A stretch of 64,000 bases of DNA from NCBI RefSeq assembly GCF_008386695.1, contig NZ_VUOC01000004.1, positions 2,668,327 to 2,732,326 on the forward strand, read 5' to 3'. The notes under the pieces are model-generated. The model was not told where the DNA came from, ran no database searches, and worked only from the letters and a program-made list of their open reading frames with translations. Position 1 is the first letter of the stretch. Each line of letters starts with the position of its first letter. The position numbers were made by a program, and so were the translations under genes. Shown here in pieces: positions 25,446 through 34,485 of the stretch. The DNA is from Chitinophaga agrisoli. Lineage in GTDB: Bacteria > Bacteroidota > Bacteroidia > Chitinophagales > Chitinophagaceae.

Positions 25446-26210
25446 TTACAGGTACATACCGCCAGAAGCTTCAATACGCTGACCAGTAACCCACCGGGCG
25501 TCTTCCGTACACAGGAACGCTACCACCCCGCCAATATCTTCTGCCTGTCCGGCGCGGCCCAGCGCGGTTACACTGCTCACATGTTTATTTACCTCCGGGT
25601 TATCCCTGAGCACGCCACCGGAAAAATCAGTGGCAATAGCGCCCGGCGCTATCACATTCGCTTTAATACCCCTGGGCCCCAATTCCTTAGCCAGGTATTT
25701 TGTAAATACCTCTACCGCGCCTTTCATAGATGCATAGGCAGAAGAACCAATATAACCAAAGCGGGTTAAACCCGTAGATACGTTGATGATACCGCCGCCA
25801 TCATTAATATGATCCAGCGCCTGCTGTGTTAAGAAATAAACGCCTTTAAAATGCACGTTCATCAGGTTGTCAAATAGCTCTTCCGGCACCTTGCCAATGG
25901 GCGTATTGCCGCTAATGCCGCCGTTGTTGATAAGATAATCAAAACGTTCCGCGCCAAACTCCTTTGCCAGTATTGTCTTCAGCTCGCCAAAGAACCGGTC
26001 AAAGCTTTTAACGTCCGCTACATCCAGCTGCAGCACAGCCGCTTTACGGCCCGCCTGCCTGATCTCTGCCGCTACTTCCTGTGCTTGTTGTTCACTGCTC
26101 TTATAAGTGATGATCACATCAATACCTTTTTCTGCTATCCGCAGGGCCATATTTTTGCCTAAACCACGGCCAGCGCCTGTTACCAGCGCTATCTTATTTT
26201 TATTTTCCAT
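25446..26210 (-). CDS. SDR family NAD(P)-dependent oxidoreductase (3-oxoacyl-ACP reductase-like)
   Basis: A 254-residue classical short-chain dehydrogenase. The nucleotide site is TGAGRGLGKN, followed by a YKSS segment typical of NADPH preference; the structural NNGG motif is INNGGISGN; the catalytic serine lies in INVSTGLTRFG and the YxxxK pair in SSAYASMKGA. The start at 26210 (MENKNKIALVTGAG) is chosen because the longer frame to 26303 adds an unrelated leader. It is divergent from the condensation-type acyltransferase. The substrate is not predictable; the annotation as a FabG-like reductase is only by class. Confidence 0.9.
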   Translation of the reverse strand: MENKNKIALVTGAGRGLGKNMALRIAEKGIDVIITYKSSEQQAQEVAAEIRQAGRKAAVLQLDVADVKSFDRFFGELKTILAKEFGAERFDYLINNGGISGNTPIGKVPEELFDNLMNVHFKGVYFLTQQALDHINDGGGIINVSTGLTRFGYIGSSAYASMKGAVEVFTKYLAKELGPRGIKANVIAPGAIATDFSGGVLRDNPEVNKHVSSVTALGRAGQAEDIGGVVAFLCTEDARWVTGQRIEASGGMYL

Positions 26211-26389
26211 CTCTGTTCTGTTTTGTTTGATTAACAATACAAAGGTCGGCCGGCCGCCTGGTTCACACGTTGCGGGGATCAATCTATTATTTGCAAATTT
26301 CACACTATCTCCCTGGAGGCAGCCATAGATACCGATCAGTAGCTAAAGAATCCCTTATTTCGGTCATACACGGCAACATTTGCCATCAG

Positions 26390-26397
26390 TACCTTTG
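26390..26397 (+). promoter_or_regulatory. Candidate -7 promoter box for the condensation-domain gene
   Basis: TACCTTTG followed by C is an exact match to the Bacteroidota -7 element TAnnTTTG, 56 bases before the ATG at 26453. No -33 TTG element at the ideal spacing. Confidence 0.45.
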
Positions 26398-26452
26398 CCC
26401 TGCCTGGTTCATACACTAATAACGCCGGGCCCATAAAAATCAACAGTGAACA

Positions 26453-27658
26453 ATGAGCAATTTTACACGCCCAATTGGGGCATTCGAGAAGATCTTCTGG
26501 TTGCTTGATCAGTACAGCCCTGTGCACTTTACCATTGCCGCGGAAATAGCGGGCGCCACCACGGATGAAGAGTGGCACACCGCATTCGCTAAGGTGCAAC
26601 AACGTTATCCTATGCTTTCCGTAGCCATCCCGGATGATGGTACACAGCTGATACAGGTCCCCGTTACCCCCATTCCGCTGCGTATTGTATACGGCGCCCA
26701 GGACTACTGGCATAAAGAGCTGGAAAAAGAACTGTCCATTACATTTGATTACACAAAAGCCCCGCTCATGCGGGCCGTGTTGATCCGGCAGGAGCGGAAC
26801 ACGGTGCTGTTGCTGACTATGCACCACGCTATTGGCGACGCCATGTCCGTGATCTACATACTGCGTGATCTGCTGCAGGTGCTGGACGGTCAGACCCTCC
26901 CGGCCCCGCATCCGTTTGCCCCCTCCCTGGATGATCTGCTGGACCTCACTGCCAGCGCACCGGTTAGCTACGCTCCTGCAAAGCATAATGGTGAAGAACA
27001 ACACCATGTACACCCCGTGCCAATTACGCAGCGCCTGCAGCTTCCGGCGCAGCTAACCCGCAGTTTAATAGAACGCGCCCGTACTGAAAGAACAACTGCA
27101 CATGGCGCTATATCCGCGGCGATGGTATTGGCAGCCACGCAATTAAATCCTGCCTGGCAGCACGCGCCCATACGCATCCTTACCCCTACTTCCGCAAGAG
27201 CACATGTGAATGCAGGTGAAAATACCGGGGTATACCTTAATTCCCCCGTAGTGCCTTATGATGCCGCAACCACACCGTTTTTCTGGGATCTGGCGCGCGA
27301 GGGTAAGGCACGCCTTACAGCGCTTACTAACCCCGCACATCTGGCAGATAATATGGCACATTTACGGGAAGCGGTATTAAATGGGATGGATGTTGCCGGC
27401 GCTGCACAAGTGCTGCAGTTTGGGTTAACACATGAGCTGTTTATCAGTAACCTGGGCCGCTTACCTTATGGCCCGGACTTTGGCAGGCTGCAGCTTTCCG
27501 CGGTATGGGGCCCGGCCACTTTCACCGGATTAGAAGGTACACAGGCAATGGGCATAGCCTGTGTGGGAGAAGGTATCTGCATCATTAATACTACACATAC
27601 ACCCCTCGAAGGGTTACTGGAAACAGCAGCCCAGATATTGACTGTTGCCTGCGCGTAA
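26453..27658 (+). CDS. Condensation-domain/acyltransferase-like protein (PapA-type, HHxxxD motif)
   Basis: A 401-residue protein of the condensation/acyltransferase superfamily. The catalytic HHxxxD motif is seen as MHHAIGDAMS (His124, His125, Asp129), followed by the second-half signature FISNLGRLPYGPDFG, near the place of the DFGWG motif in true condensation domains. There is no adenylation, carrier or thioesterase domain, so it stands as a free enzyme, like PapA-type acyltransferases that transfer acyl groups to alcohols. Substrates are unknown, and no lipid or peptide synthase lies in the window. It is divergent from the SDR gene and tail to tail with the sulfurtransferase gene. Confidence 0.85.
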   Translation: MSNFTRPIGAFEKIFWLLDQYSPVHFTIAAEIAGATTDEEWHTAFAKVQQRYPMLSVAIPDDGTQLIQVPVTPIPLRIVYGAQDYWHKELEKELSITFDYTKAPLMRAVLIRQERNTVLLLTMHHAIGDAMSVIYILRDLLQVLDGQTLPAPHPFAPSLDDLLDLTASAPVSYAPAKHNGEEQHHVHPVPITQRLQLPAQLTRSLIERARTERTTAHGAISAAMVLAATQLNPAWQHAPIRILTPTSARAHVNAGENTGVYLNSPVVPYDAATTPFFWDLAREGKARLTALTNPAHLADNMAHLREAVLNGMDVAGAAQVLQFGLTHELFISNLGRLPYGPDFGRLQLSAVWGPATFTGLEGTQAMGIACVGEGICIINTTHTPLEGLLETAAQILTVACA

Positions 27659-27693
27659 GCAGCAGCAGTCTTACAGCGCGCAAGGCTCGTGGT

Positions 27694-28536
27694 TTAGGCC
27701 ACGGGCCTTTGCGGATCCGTGATCCACTCACTCCAGGAGCCGGCGTATAATTTGGGGAAAGTATAACCGGCATGCACCGCCAGCAATACATTAAATGCGG
27801 CGGTTACGCCGGAACCGCAATAGAATATCACCTCGCCTTTGGCAAAATCCGGCGCAAAATGTTCCTTTAATACTGCGGCATCCGCTACCCCACCCTGCGC
27901 ATTCAACTGGGCATTAAACGGTTTAGATATAGCGGTGGGTATATGTCCGGCAACGGGGTCAATGGTTTCATTCTGACCGGCATAACGGTCTGCCGTCCTT
28001 GAATCTATCAGGCAGCCATTATAGTTGCCGCTGTTTACCAGCGCCGCCACCTCATCCGCATCTGCCAGCAGTTCATCATGGAAATTAGCGTTGAATACTT
28101 TTGGCGCAGGGCTGATGATCTCGCTCGTTAACGGAAAGCCCTGTTCATCCCAGGCCTGTTTACCACCAGCCAGTACAGCCACGTTCTCATGACCGGCCCA
28201 TTTTAGCAGCCACCACAACCTGGCGGCGGCCATAAAACCAGCAGTGCTGTCATAGGCTACTACCTGGGTGTTGCTATCAATGCCAAAAGTATATAACCGT
28301 TGTACCAGCTCTTCTTTTCCCGGCAGCGGATGCCTGCCGGTTACGCCAGGGGTAATAGTGCCGGAAAGATCATCATGCAGATCCGCATAGATGGCGCCGG
28401 GTATATGTGCCTTATTGAACTCATTACGTCCCCAGCTTTTATCTGCCAGGGCATAACTGCAATCAACAAAACGGTAGTCTGGATTTTGTAAGTTCTCAAA
28501 AGCCGCTGCGGGCGCTATAAAGGTATGGTAGCTCAT
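27694..28536 (-). CDS. Thiosulfate/3-mercaptopyruvate sulfurtransferase (two-rhodanese-domain SseA type)
   Basis: A 280-residue protein of two rhodanese domains. The inactive first domain starts FIAPAAAFENLQNPDYRFVDCSY; the second carries the catalytic Cys240 in EVIFYCGSGVTAAFN. The active-site loop Cys-Gly-Ser-Gly-Val-Thr fits the mercaptopyruvate type; thiosulfate-type loops usually read CRxGx(R/T). The start ATG at 28536 is at the domain start. It transfers sulfane sulfur to thiols or cyanide, with roles in cysteine breakdown or H2S production. It is a single-gene unit and not obviously connected with its neighbours. Confidence 0.92.
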   Translation of the reverse strand: MSYHTFIAPAAAFENLQNPDYRFVDCSYALADKSWGRNEFNKAHIPGAIYADLHDDLSGTITPGVTGRHPLPGKEELVQRLYTFGIDSNTQVVAYDSTAGFMAAARLWWLLKWAGHENVAVLAGGKQAWDEQGFPLTSEIISPAPKVFNANFHDELLADADEVAALVNSGNYNGCLIDSRTADRYAGQNETIDPVAGHIPTAISKPFNAQLNAQGGVADAAVLKEHFAPDFAKGEVIFYCGSGVTAAFNVLLAVHAGYTFPKLYAGSWSEWITDPQRPVA

Positions 28537-28587
28537 GGTTGTGTCCTTTTTTTTAACGCTTTCAAATATACAACTCTTTGCCTGGTT

Positions 28588-29964
28588 CTATTCCAACGCG
28601 CCAATCCCGTACTCTTCTATTTTGCGGTACAGGGTGGCAATACCAATGTTCAGCAGCTTGGCTGCCTGCGCTTTGTTGCCTTTGGTATATTGCAATACCC
28701 GCTGTATGTGCAGGCGCTCCACACTGGCCAGGTCAAAGGCGGAAATGCTTTTTGATTTAAGGGAAGTATACTGCAGTTCCACCGGCAGATGATCTACATT
28801 TAACTGGCTGCCGCTGCACACCAACAGGGAGCGCTCTATTACATTCCTTAATTCACGGATATTGCCACGCCAGTCGTTTTGCTGCAGGCGGTCAGCAAAT
28901 GCAGGCGTCATGCCCTTCACATGCTGGTAAGCATCCTGGGTAAGCTTCTTTAAAAAGAAATCCGCCAGCAGTGGAATATCTTGCTGCCGCTTCCGTAGCG
29001 GTGGTAAATGTATCGTCACCAGGTTCAGGCGGTAAAACAGGTCTTCCCGGAACTTGCCTTCCTGTATCTCCTGCTGCAGGTTCCGATTGGTGGCGGCAAT
29101 AATGCGCACATTCACCTTTATTTGTTTGGTATCGCCTACTTTGATAAAAGTCCCTGTTTCCAGTACCCGCAGGAACTTTACCTGCAGGTCCGGCGGCATC
29201 TCCCCTATCTCATCCAGGAACAGGGTGCCTTCATGCGCTTCCTCTATAAGCCCTTTTTTGTCTTTACTGGCACTGGTAAAAGCCCCTGCTTTATGTCCAA
29301 ACAGTTCGCTCTCCAGCAACTCCTTGCTAAAAGCCCCGCAGTTCAGGCCCAGGAAGGTTTTGGTGTTGCGTTTACTGGCCGTATGGATGGCCTGTGCAAA
29401 CACCTCTTTACCCGTGCCGGTTTCTCCCAACAGCAACACAGGCGCATTGGTGGGCGCGGCCAGGTTGGCCAGGGTTTTAGCTTCTTCTATTAATGTGGAG
29501 TGGCCAATAATTGCGTCGAAATTGGCATAGCGCCCGGCTGCCGCCTTCTCCAGCTGCGCCACCCGTTTTTGCAGCTTTACATTTTCCAGGGCCCGGTACA
29601 GTAGAGGAAGGATGCGCTCATTATCATTGGCTTTGATAATGTAGTCAAAAGCCCCGTTCTTAATGGCCTGCACACTGTCCGGTATATTACCATAAGCGGT
29701 AATAAGGATGATCTCTATGTATTGATACGCCGCCTTGATCTGCCGGATAAGATCCACACCGCTACCATCGGGCAGTTTAACATCACACAATACCAGGTCT
29801 ATGTTCTCATTCTCCACTATGTTGAAAGCCGCTTTACAGCTGCCCGCATCAAAGACCGTAAACCCTTCCAGCGACAGCATCCTTTTCAGCAGCTGCCGCA
29901 CATCCTGCTCATCTTCTACCAGCAATACATTTGCAATACTCATGTGTGATGGTTTTAAGATCAT
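28588..29964 (-). CDS. Sigma-54-dependent response regulator (NtrC family)
   Basis: A three-domain regulator: receiver (about 9-125) with the phosphoacceptor Asp in LVLCDVKLPDGSG, a sigma-54 AAA+ ATPase (about 148-375) with GETGTGKEVFA, the sigma-54 contact loop reading GAFTSA rather than the usual GAFTGA, and IAATN; and a Fis-type helix-turn-helix at the end (GNKAQAAKLLNIGIATLYRKIEEYGI). The start at 29964 overlaps the kinase stop by four bases (ATGA), which suggests coupling; the alternative ATG at 29943 (MSIANVLLVEDE) would fit a minimal receiver start. It is the response partner of the histidine kinase upstream. Its target promoters are not evident: I found no convincing -24/-12 element between the porin and kinase genes. 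Confidence 0.93.
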   Translation of the reverse strand: MILKPSHMSIANVLLVEDEQDVRQLLKRMLSLEGFTVFDAGSCKAAFNIVENENIDLVLCDVKLPDGSGVDLIRQIKAAYQYIEIILITAYGNIPDSVQAIKNGAFDYIIKANDNERILPLLYRALENVKLQKRVAQLEKAAAGRYANFDAIIGHSTLIEEAKTLANLAAPTNAPVLLLGETGTGKEVFAQAIHTASKRNTKTFLGLNCGAFSKELLESELFGHKAGAFTSASKDKKGLIEEAHEGTLFLDEIGEMPPDLQVKFLRVLETGTFIKVGDTKQIKVNVRIIAATNRNLQQEIQEGKFREDLFYRLNLVTIHLPPLRKRQQDIPLLADFFLKKLTQDAYQHVKGMTPAFADRLQQNDWRGNIRELRNVIERSLLVCSGSQLNVDHLPVELQYTSLKSKSISAFDLASVERLHIQRVLQYTKGNKAQAAKLLNIGIATLYRKIEEYGIGALE

Positions 29965-31661
29965 CCTGTAACAGTTACTATACTAAAGCCAAAAGTGCTG
30001 CCAATGCCGTATTCGCTGTTTACCCATATACGGCCGCCCTGCGCTTCAATGAATTCTTTTGAGATAGCCAGCCCCAAACCGGTGCCTGACCGGTCCCCCG
30101 CCCCTGGCACCTTAAAATAGCGGTCAAACACATGCCGCACATATTTCTCCTCAATGCCTTTGCCATAGTCCGTTACCAGGAAATGCACATCCCTGCCGGC
30201 CCTTTTTACCTGCAATAGGATGGTCTTGCCTTTAGCGGCGTATTTAATAGCATTGCTCAGGAAATTGATCAGCACCCAGGTGGTTTTTTCTTCGTCCGCT
30301 GCTATATCGGGCAGCCCCGGTTCTATCTGCTCCCGGAAGCTGATATTTTCCTGGCTCGCCTGTAGCCGCACTGCCTGCATGGCCTTAAGCGCTATCACCT
30401 CCGGCCGTGTGGGCGCTTTTTGCAACGTGATCTGCCCGGTCTCGATCTGGGAAATGTTCAGCAGCTCGCCCGTTATCTTCAGCAGTCTTTCTGAATTGCC
30501 TTTTATGCTGCCCAGTATCTCTGTCTGGTCAGTGTTCAAAAGTCCTACACGCTTATCATCCAGCAACTGGGTGCTCATTTTAATGGCAAACAGCGGCGTT
30601 TTGAGCTCATGGGAAAGCGTGGCCAGGAAGTTCGTTTTGGCGGCGTCCAGCTCCTTAAAAGGGGTTACATTCCGCAATATGATCAGCTTTCCGCCAATAA
30701 GATTGTCGTTCTGTATCACAATGGATTCCTGCGCAAAAAAGCTCTCTTTTTCATTCAGCAGTATTTTTAGCTGGTTGCCTGAGTCGTTGCGCAGCACATT
30801 ACGCAGCAGGTCGTTCTGCAGGGCAATATCCGGTGCGTACCGCCCCAGCACCTCTTTTTCCTGGAGGCCGAATAAGGCGGCCGCCGCTGCATTAAAGAAC
30901 AGGATCTGCTGTTTGCTGTCAAGACCAATAATACCATCGTTCATTTTGTTGATGATGGCCTCTATCCGGCTCTTCTCAAACTTTATTTCTGCCAGGCTGC
31001 TATGCTCATATTCATCCAGCTTTTCTGCCATGGCATTAAAGGTATCCGCCAGTATGCCAAATTCATCTTTCTGCTCCAGGTAGATGCGTTTACTGTAATT
31101 CTTGTTGGCGATCTCCTTAATACCTTCTGAAAGCGCCCGTATGGGCTTGGATATAATGGAAGGGAAGTTCAGCACAAAAGTAAAAGCGGCCAGGCTTAGT
31201 ATGGTCACTATTACCGTTAGCCATAACATGGCCTGCGTGGCGGTATTGGATGCCACCAGGTTTTTATGGATGATAGCTACCTGGTTAAGGTCTTCTATCT
31301 TAAAGACCGCCTTGCGGATCTGCCGGTAACCGGTAAAGCCGGCGGTATCCCGCTTCAGCTGTTCAAACAGGGAGCGTACCTCCGCAGCGGCTTCATATTC
31401 TCCCGGTTCTGTAATATTATGTTCCTCCGCGCGCAGGTTCGTCTCAAACACCGCTATTCGGGAGGTGTCGCCGGGCAGGTCCTCCAGCGCCTTAAGCATA
31501 TGGTTGCAATACTCCAGGCTAATATGGTTGTCCTTCAGGATCATACCGGCGTCGCTGCTCAAACGGTTCACATAAAAAATACCCAGCGCGCCAAAGCAAA
31601 GGATCACTATAAACAGGAAAAGTAAACCAAACGTCAGTTTGGTCTTTATCTTAATAGCCAT
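29961..31661 (-). CDS. Membrane histidine kinase with HAMP and PAS domains
   Basis: Inner-membrane sensor kinase of 566 residues. Two transmembrane helices at about 9-31 and 144-166 enclose a periplasmic sensor of about 110 residues; then HAMP (about 168-220, FNAMAEKLDEYE), PAS (about 230-340, IIGLDSKQQILFFNAAAAALFG), HisKA with the phosphorylatable histidine in LSHELKTPLFAIKM, and HATPase with NFLSNAIKYA, DYGKGI and GTGLGLAIS. The start at 31661 (MAIKIKTKLTFGLL) places the first helix correctly; an ORF from 31718 adds a non-conserved leader. The domain order is like KinB-type kinases that work with sigma-54 regulators, and the response regulator follows with an overlap. The signal is unknown. 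Confidence 0.94.
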   Translation of the reverse strand: MAIKIKTKLTFGLLFLFIVILCFGALGIFYVNRLSSDAGMILKDNHISLEYCNHMLKALEDLPGDTSRIAVFETNLRAEEHNITEPGEYEAAAEVRSLFEQLKRDTAGFTGYRQIRKAVFKIEDLNQVAIIHKNLVASNTATQAMLWLTVIVTILSLAAFTFVLNFPSIISKPIRALSEGIKEIANKNYSKRIYLEQKDEFGILADTFNAMAEKLDEYEHSSLAEIKFEKSRIEAIINKMNDGIIGLDSKQQILFFNAAAAALFGLQEKEVLGRYAPDIALQNDLLRNVLRNDSGNQLKILLNEKESFFAQESIVIQNDNLIGGKLIILRNVTPFKELDAAKTNFLATLSHELKTPLFAIKMSTQLLDDKRVGLLNTDQTEILGSIKGNSERLLKITGELLNISQIETGQITLQKAPTRPEVIALKAMQAVRLQASQENISFREQIEPGLPDIAADEEKTTWVLINFLSNAIKYAAKGKTILLQVKRAGRDVHFLVTDYGKGIEEKYVRHVFDRYFKVPGAGDRSGTGLGLAISKEFIEAQGGRIWVNSEYGIGSTFGFSIVTVTG

Positions 31662-31786
31662 GATTTCCGCATGTAAAGGACCAAAATTACAACTTCCGGC
31701 ACAATTGAAGGTTCCCATACCACCGCAAACCAGGTTTACAGCAATACAGGAACCTTGCTACTTCCAACACTATATGAAACTTCTTC

Positions 31787-32863
31787 CTAAAAGCTGATGG
31801 CCAGCGCGGTAGACAATACCATGTTATTGCTGCCGGCATTTGCATCCTGCTTTATAAATATTTCGTCTTTTGCGTGCAGGTCCCTTACCTCCAGGCGCCA
31901 TAACACGTTATCCAGTATGCTGTAGTCAAAACCGGCGGAAAAGCCCCAGGTCTTAAACCCATTGGGCGTGCCGGAGCTCACGATCACGCCATTTTTATCA
32001 TCGTAATATTCTGCCCTTGCCGCCAGGGCCACCTTGGTGGTAGGGGCATACTTAAGGATAACAACCGGGGTATACCAGCTATTGTAGGTCCCGGATCCTT
32101 TTCCCCGCTGCTCTATGCCTATATCAAAACCCGCCAGGGCAAAGAATTTACTGCTTAGCTGAAAAGTACCATACAGGTCATGGAAATAACGCATCTGCCG
32201 TACGCTGTCCGGCTTATCATTCCCTATAAAACTGCTGCTGTTCAACGTCACTTTTGCAGAAGGCTTAAAGGTCACCTGCGTGCCAAAAGCCGGTGTGGTA
32301 TTACCATCCACCCGTTGTATGCGCTGCCAGCCATTAAGTACCAGGCCCGCCACAAACCAGCGTTCGTTGGGCGAGGTATAACTAACCTTAACGCCGGTTT
32401 CAAAATAAGGTGAGTTCTCCGCCGCCAGGCTCCGGCTCAGCGTCCAGCAATCCTTGCCAACAGCGCTCTCCCAGCCTATATGCGAGGGTAATATACCCGC
32501 GTCCAGCCACAGGTTGCTTTTCTTTGACAGCTTCACGCCTATATTAGCCTCATAGATGTTTTTAAGTACGCCCGGCTCCGCCGCATAATTGGCATTCATA
32601 TAAGTGCCGGTAGCAACAGACAGGTTAGCGCGCACCTGGTCCGTATTATACGCAGCTTTGATAAAGCCCAGGTTCAGGTTGATCTCATTGGCGCGGTTAT
32701 GACTATAGATAAAAGACGGACGGGTATTATTGACCGGTTTATTAAGATCATAGGAATAATAGGCTTCCAGGTAACCGCTCACCTTAATGGGAGATGGTTT
32801 TACATCTTGTGCGAAGGCATTCGTGCATAACAGTAAAGCAGGCGCAAAAATTAATTTTTCCAT
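31787..32863 (-). CDS. BBP2/OmpL-like outer-membrane porin
   Basis: A 358-residue beta-barrel with signal peptide (MEKLIFAPALLLCTNAFAQ). Alternating strands with aromatic girdles are seen throughout (VSGYLEAYYSYDLNKP, LWLDAGILPSHIGWESA, YFETGVKVSYTS) and it ends in a barrel-type strand (LSTALAISF). This is the BBP2 (OmpL-like) porin family. In many Bacteroidota, as I recall, such a porin lies between kdpC and kdpD, next to a sensor kinase and sigma-54 regulator. Here the porin, kinase and regulator occur but no kdp gene does. The solute is unknown. The gap to the kinase gene is 125 bases, so the kinase may have its own promoter. Confidence 0.88.
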   Translation of the reverse strand: MEKLIFAPALLLCTNAFAQDVKPSPIKVSGYLEAYYSYDLNKPVNNTRPSFIYSHNRANEINLNLGFIKAAYNTDQVRANLSVATGTYMNANYAAEPGVLKNIYEANIGVKLSKKSNLWLDAGILPSHIGWESAVGKDCWTLSRSLAAENSPYFETGVKVSYTSPNERWFVAGLVLNGWQRIQRVDGNTTPAFGTQVTFKPSAKVTLNSSSFIGNDKPDSVRQMRYFHDLYGTFQLSSKFFALAGFDIGIEQRGKGSGTYNSWYTPVVILKYAPTTKVALAARAEYYDDKNGVIVSSGTPNGFKTWGFSAGFDYSILDNVLWRLEVRDLHAKDEIFIKQDANAGSNNMVLSTALAISF

Positions 32864-32944
32864 ACAGGCTGATTTGTTTTATATCCCCGCGTTCGGGGCG
32901 CAATGATAAACAAAACAGAGACCATTGTAACCGCAGTAAAAACA

Positions 32945-32987
32945 GGAAGGTTGTAATTAATTGCAGTACAACTAATTACAACCTTCC
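32945..32987 (-). terminator. Intrinsic terminator of the sigma factor-DoxX operon
   Basis: Perfect 15-bp stem (GGAAGGTTGTAATTA and its complement) with a 13-base loop; on the minus strand it is followed by TGTTTTTA. It lies 86 bases past the DoxX stop and also isolates the porin promoter. Confidence 0.75.
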
Positions 32988-33072
32988 AGCGGCTATATGG
33001 CCTGCTAAGCCAATTTCAACAAAAACCTATCAATTTGATAAGGGCTTATCATTTTGTATGATCCTCACCGCT

Positions 33073-33483
33073 TTATCGATAGTGAACCTGCCGCCTTATC
33101 CTGCCAAAATACCAGTAAGAGACGGTTAATACACACAGGAAGATCAATGGGTCGATAATGAACATAATACCATCCCCGCTGGAAAAATGCGCTACGCTGG
33201 CAGAGATGAGCGTGATGGCAAAACCAAAATAGGCAAACTCCTTTATCTTCACTGGGATACCCGGTATCAGCAAGGCCAGCACGCCCAGCGCTTTGGCAAT
33301 AGTAAGCTCTATACGCATATAATCAGGTAAGCCCAGATGGTGGAAAGGCCCTTCAATCCGGTACACCTCCGGCCCCACCGGGTTTTTGATATTGAAATTA
33401 ATGATGCTGAAAACCATCACGGCGCTTACAATACCCGTGGCGGTCCAATAAATGATCTTGTCCTTTTTCATTTGCATATCCAT
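33073..33483 (-). CDS. DoxX family membrane protein
   Basis: A 136-residue protein with four transmembrane helices (about 9-29, 50-72, 75-97, 105-130), charged ends, and the DoxX-type helices KALGVLALLIPGIPVKIKEFAYFGFAITLI. It belongs to the DoxX/SURF4 group, where some members interact with quinones or take part in redox stress. It is 50 bases downstream of an ECF41-type sigma factor gene in the same direction and shares its terminator, so it is in that operon. The start may also be ATG at 33471 (MKKDKIIYW). Targets of ECF41 sigma factors are often adjacent redox genes, which would make DoxX the target here; that is inference. Confidence 0.85.
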   Translation of the reverse strand: MDMQMKKDKIIYWTATGIVSAVMVFSIINFNIKNPVGPEVYRIEGPFHHLGLPDYMRIELTIAKALGVLALLIPGIPVKIKEFAYFGFAITLISASVAHFSSGDGIMFIIDPLIFLCVLTVSYWYFGRIRRQVHYR

Positions 33484-33533
33484 TTAAGTGGCTATACATA
33501 AGACAGATCACCCTTGCCGGCTGTGACAGGGAT

Positions 33534-34424
33534 CTAAAAATGTTTTAGTTTCTCCGGGTTCGTTTGTACATAGATGTTTTTGATCTGCCCGCCCTCCAGC
33601 TCAATGGATACCAGGCTTACCGCTTCCGTACGCACATAGGAGATAATCGAAGGTAACCCGTTGGCGATGGCGATTTCCCGGCGGGCCTCCGGAATGGCCT
33701 GGTATAATTTGGGCACCGCGCTGATGAGCAGCCTGCATACATGTTCCCTTCCGTAAATAGGCCTGAGCGCTGCGGTAAGGCGCTGGCGGTTAACAGGAAT
33801 AAAGGTGCCGCCGCCATCAGCAAACAATACAATATCTTCTTTGAGCAGGTCTACCAGCTGCTCCATCTGCCCTTCAGAAACGGCCTCCATAAAACGCTGC
33901 AGTATCTTTTCATGCGCCTGTATATCTACTTCAAAGCGGCGGGTTCCCTGGCCCAGATGGTCTTTTGCGCGCTTAAAAAGCTGCCGGCAGTTATCCGCGG
34001 TCTTATCAAAGATCTCCGCCAGTTCGTGGTAATCGTAGGCGAATACTTCCTTTAGCAGAAAGATGGCCCGTTCATGGGGCGTTAACTTTTCAAGCAGCAC
34101 CATAATACCAATGGATAAGGCATGGTACATCTCTACCCGGCGGAAAGACTGCGTATCAGACTGCTGCAACGGCTCCGGTAACCATATGCCAATGTATTCT
34201 TCCCTTTTTACGCGGGCGCTATGAAGATAATTAATGCTCTTATTGGTGATGATCTTTACCAGGTAGGCCTTGTGATGCTGTACGTTCTCCGGCCGCATTT
34301 CCATCCACTTCAGATACGTATCCTGCACCAGGTCTTCTGCGGCGTCTACACTGCCCAGCATATTGTAGGCAATAGAGAACAGCAGTGTCTTATATTCCAG
34401 GAAGGTCTCTGTTTTATGATCCAT
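33534..34424 (-). CDS. ECF41-type sigma factor with C-terminal SnoaL-like domain
   Basis: A 296-residue RNA polymerase sigma factor. Sigma-2 (about 8-75): FLEYKTLLFSIAYNMLGSVDAAEDLVQDTYLKW; sigma-4 (about 110-160): LLEKLTPHERAIFLLKEVFAYDYHELAEIFDKTADNCRQLFKRAK; the linker motif WLPEP at about residue 92; and a C-terminal SnoaL-like domain (about 175-296, AVSEGQMEQLVDLLKEDIVLFADGGG). This fits ECF41, whose C-terminal domain both aids and restrains activity and takes the place of an anti-sigma factor. The start at 34424 (MDHKTETF) fits. It is followed by DoxX in one operon. It is the second ECF factor with a C-terminal extension in this window. Confidence 0.92.
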   Translation of the reverse strand: MDHKTETFLEYKTLLFSIAYNMLGSVDAAEDLVQDTYLKWMEMRPENVQHHKAYLVKIITNKSINYLHSARVKREEYIGIWLPEPLQQSDTQSFRRVEMYHALSIGIMVLLEKLTPHERAIFLLKEVFAYDYHELAEIFDKTADNCRQLFKRAKDHLGQGTRRFEVDIQAHEKILQRFMEAVSEGQMEQLVDLLKEDIVLFADGGGTFIPVNRQRLTAALRPIYGREHVCRLLISAVPKLYQAIPEARREIAIANGLPSIISYVRTEAVSLVSIELEGGQIKNIYVQTNPEKLKHF

Positions 34425-34485
34425 ACAATTGATAAGTTATAAAACATAAGACAAGGCAAACCTCTTTTCTGTGACATATAATATA

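Noticed and set aside
30220-31083. A 287-codon plus-strand frame inside the histidine kinase gene
   Set aside because: Very serine-rich and without motif; it is the complement of the HAMP, PAS and HisKA parts.
31708-31756. AAGGTTCC and GGAACCTT arms upstream of the histidine kinase
   Set aside because: The arms are 33 bases apart with no inner pairing and no T-run, so neither a terminator nor a typical operator.
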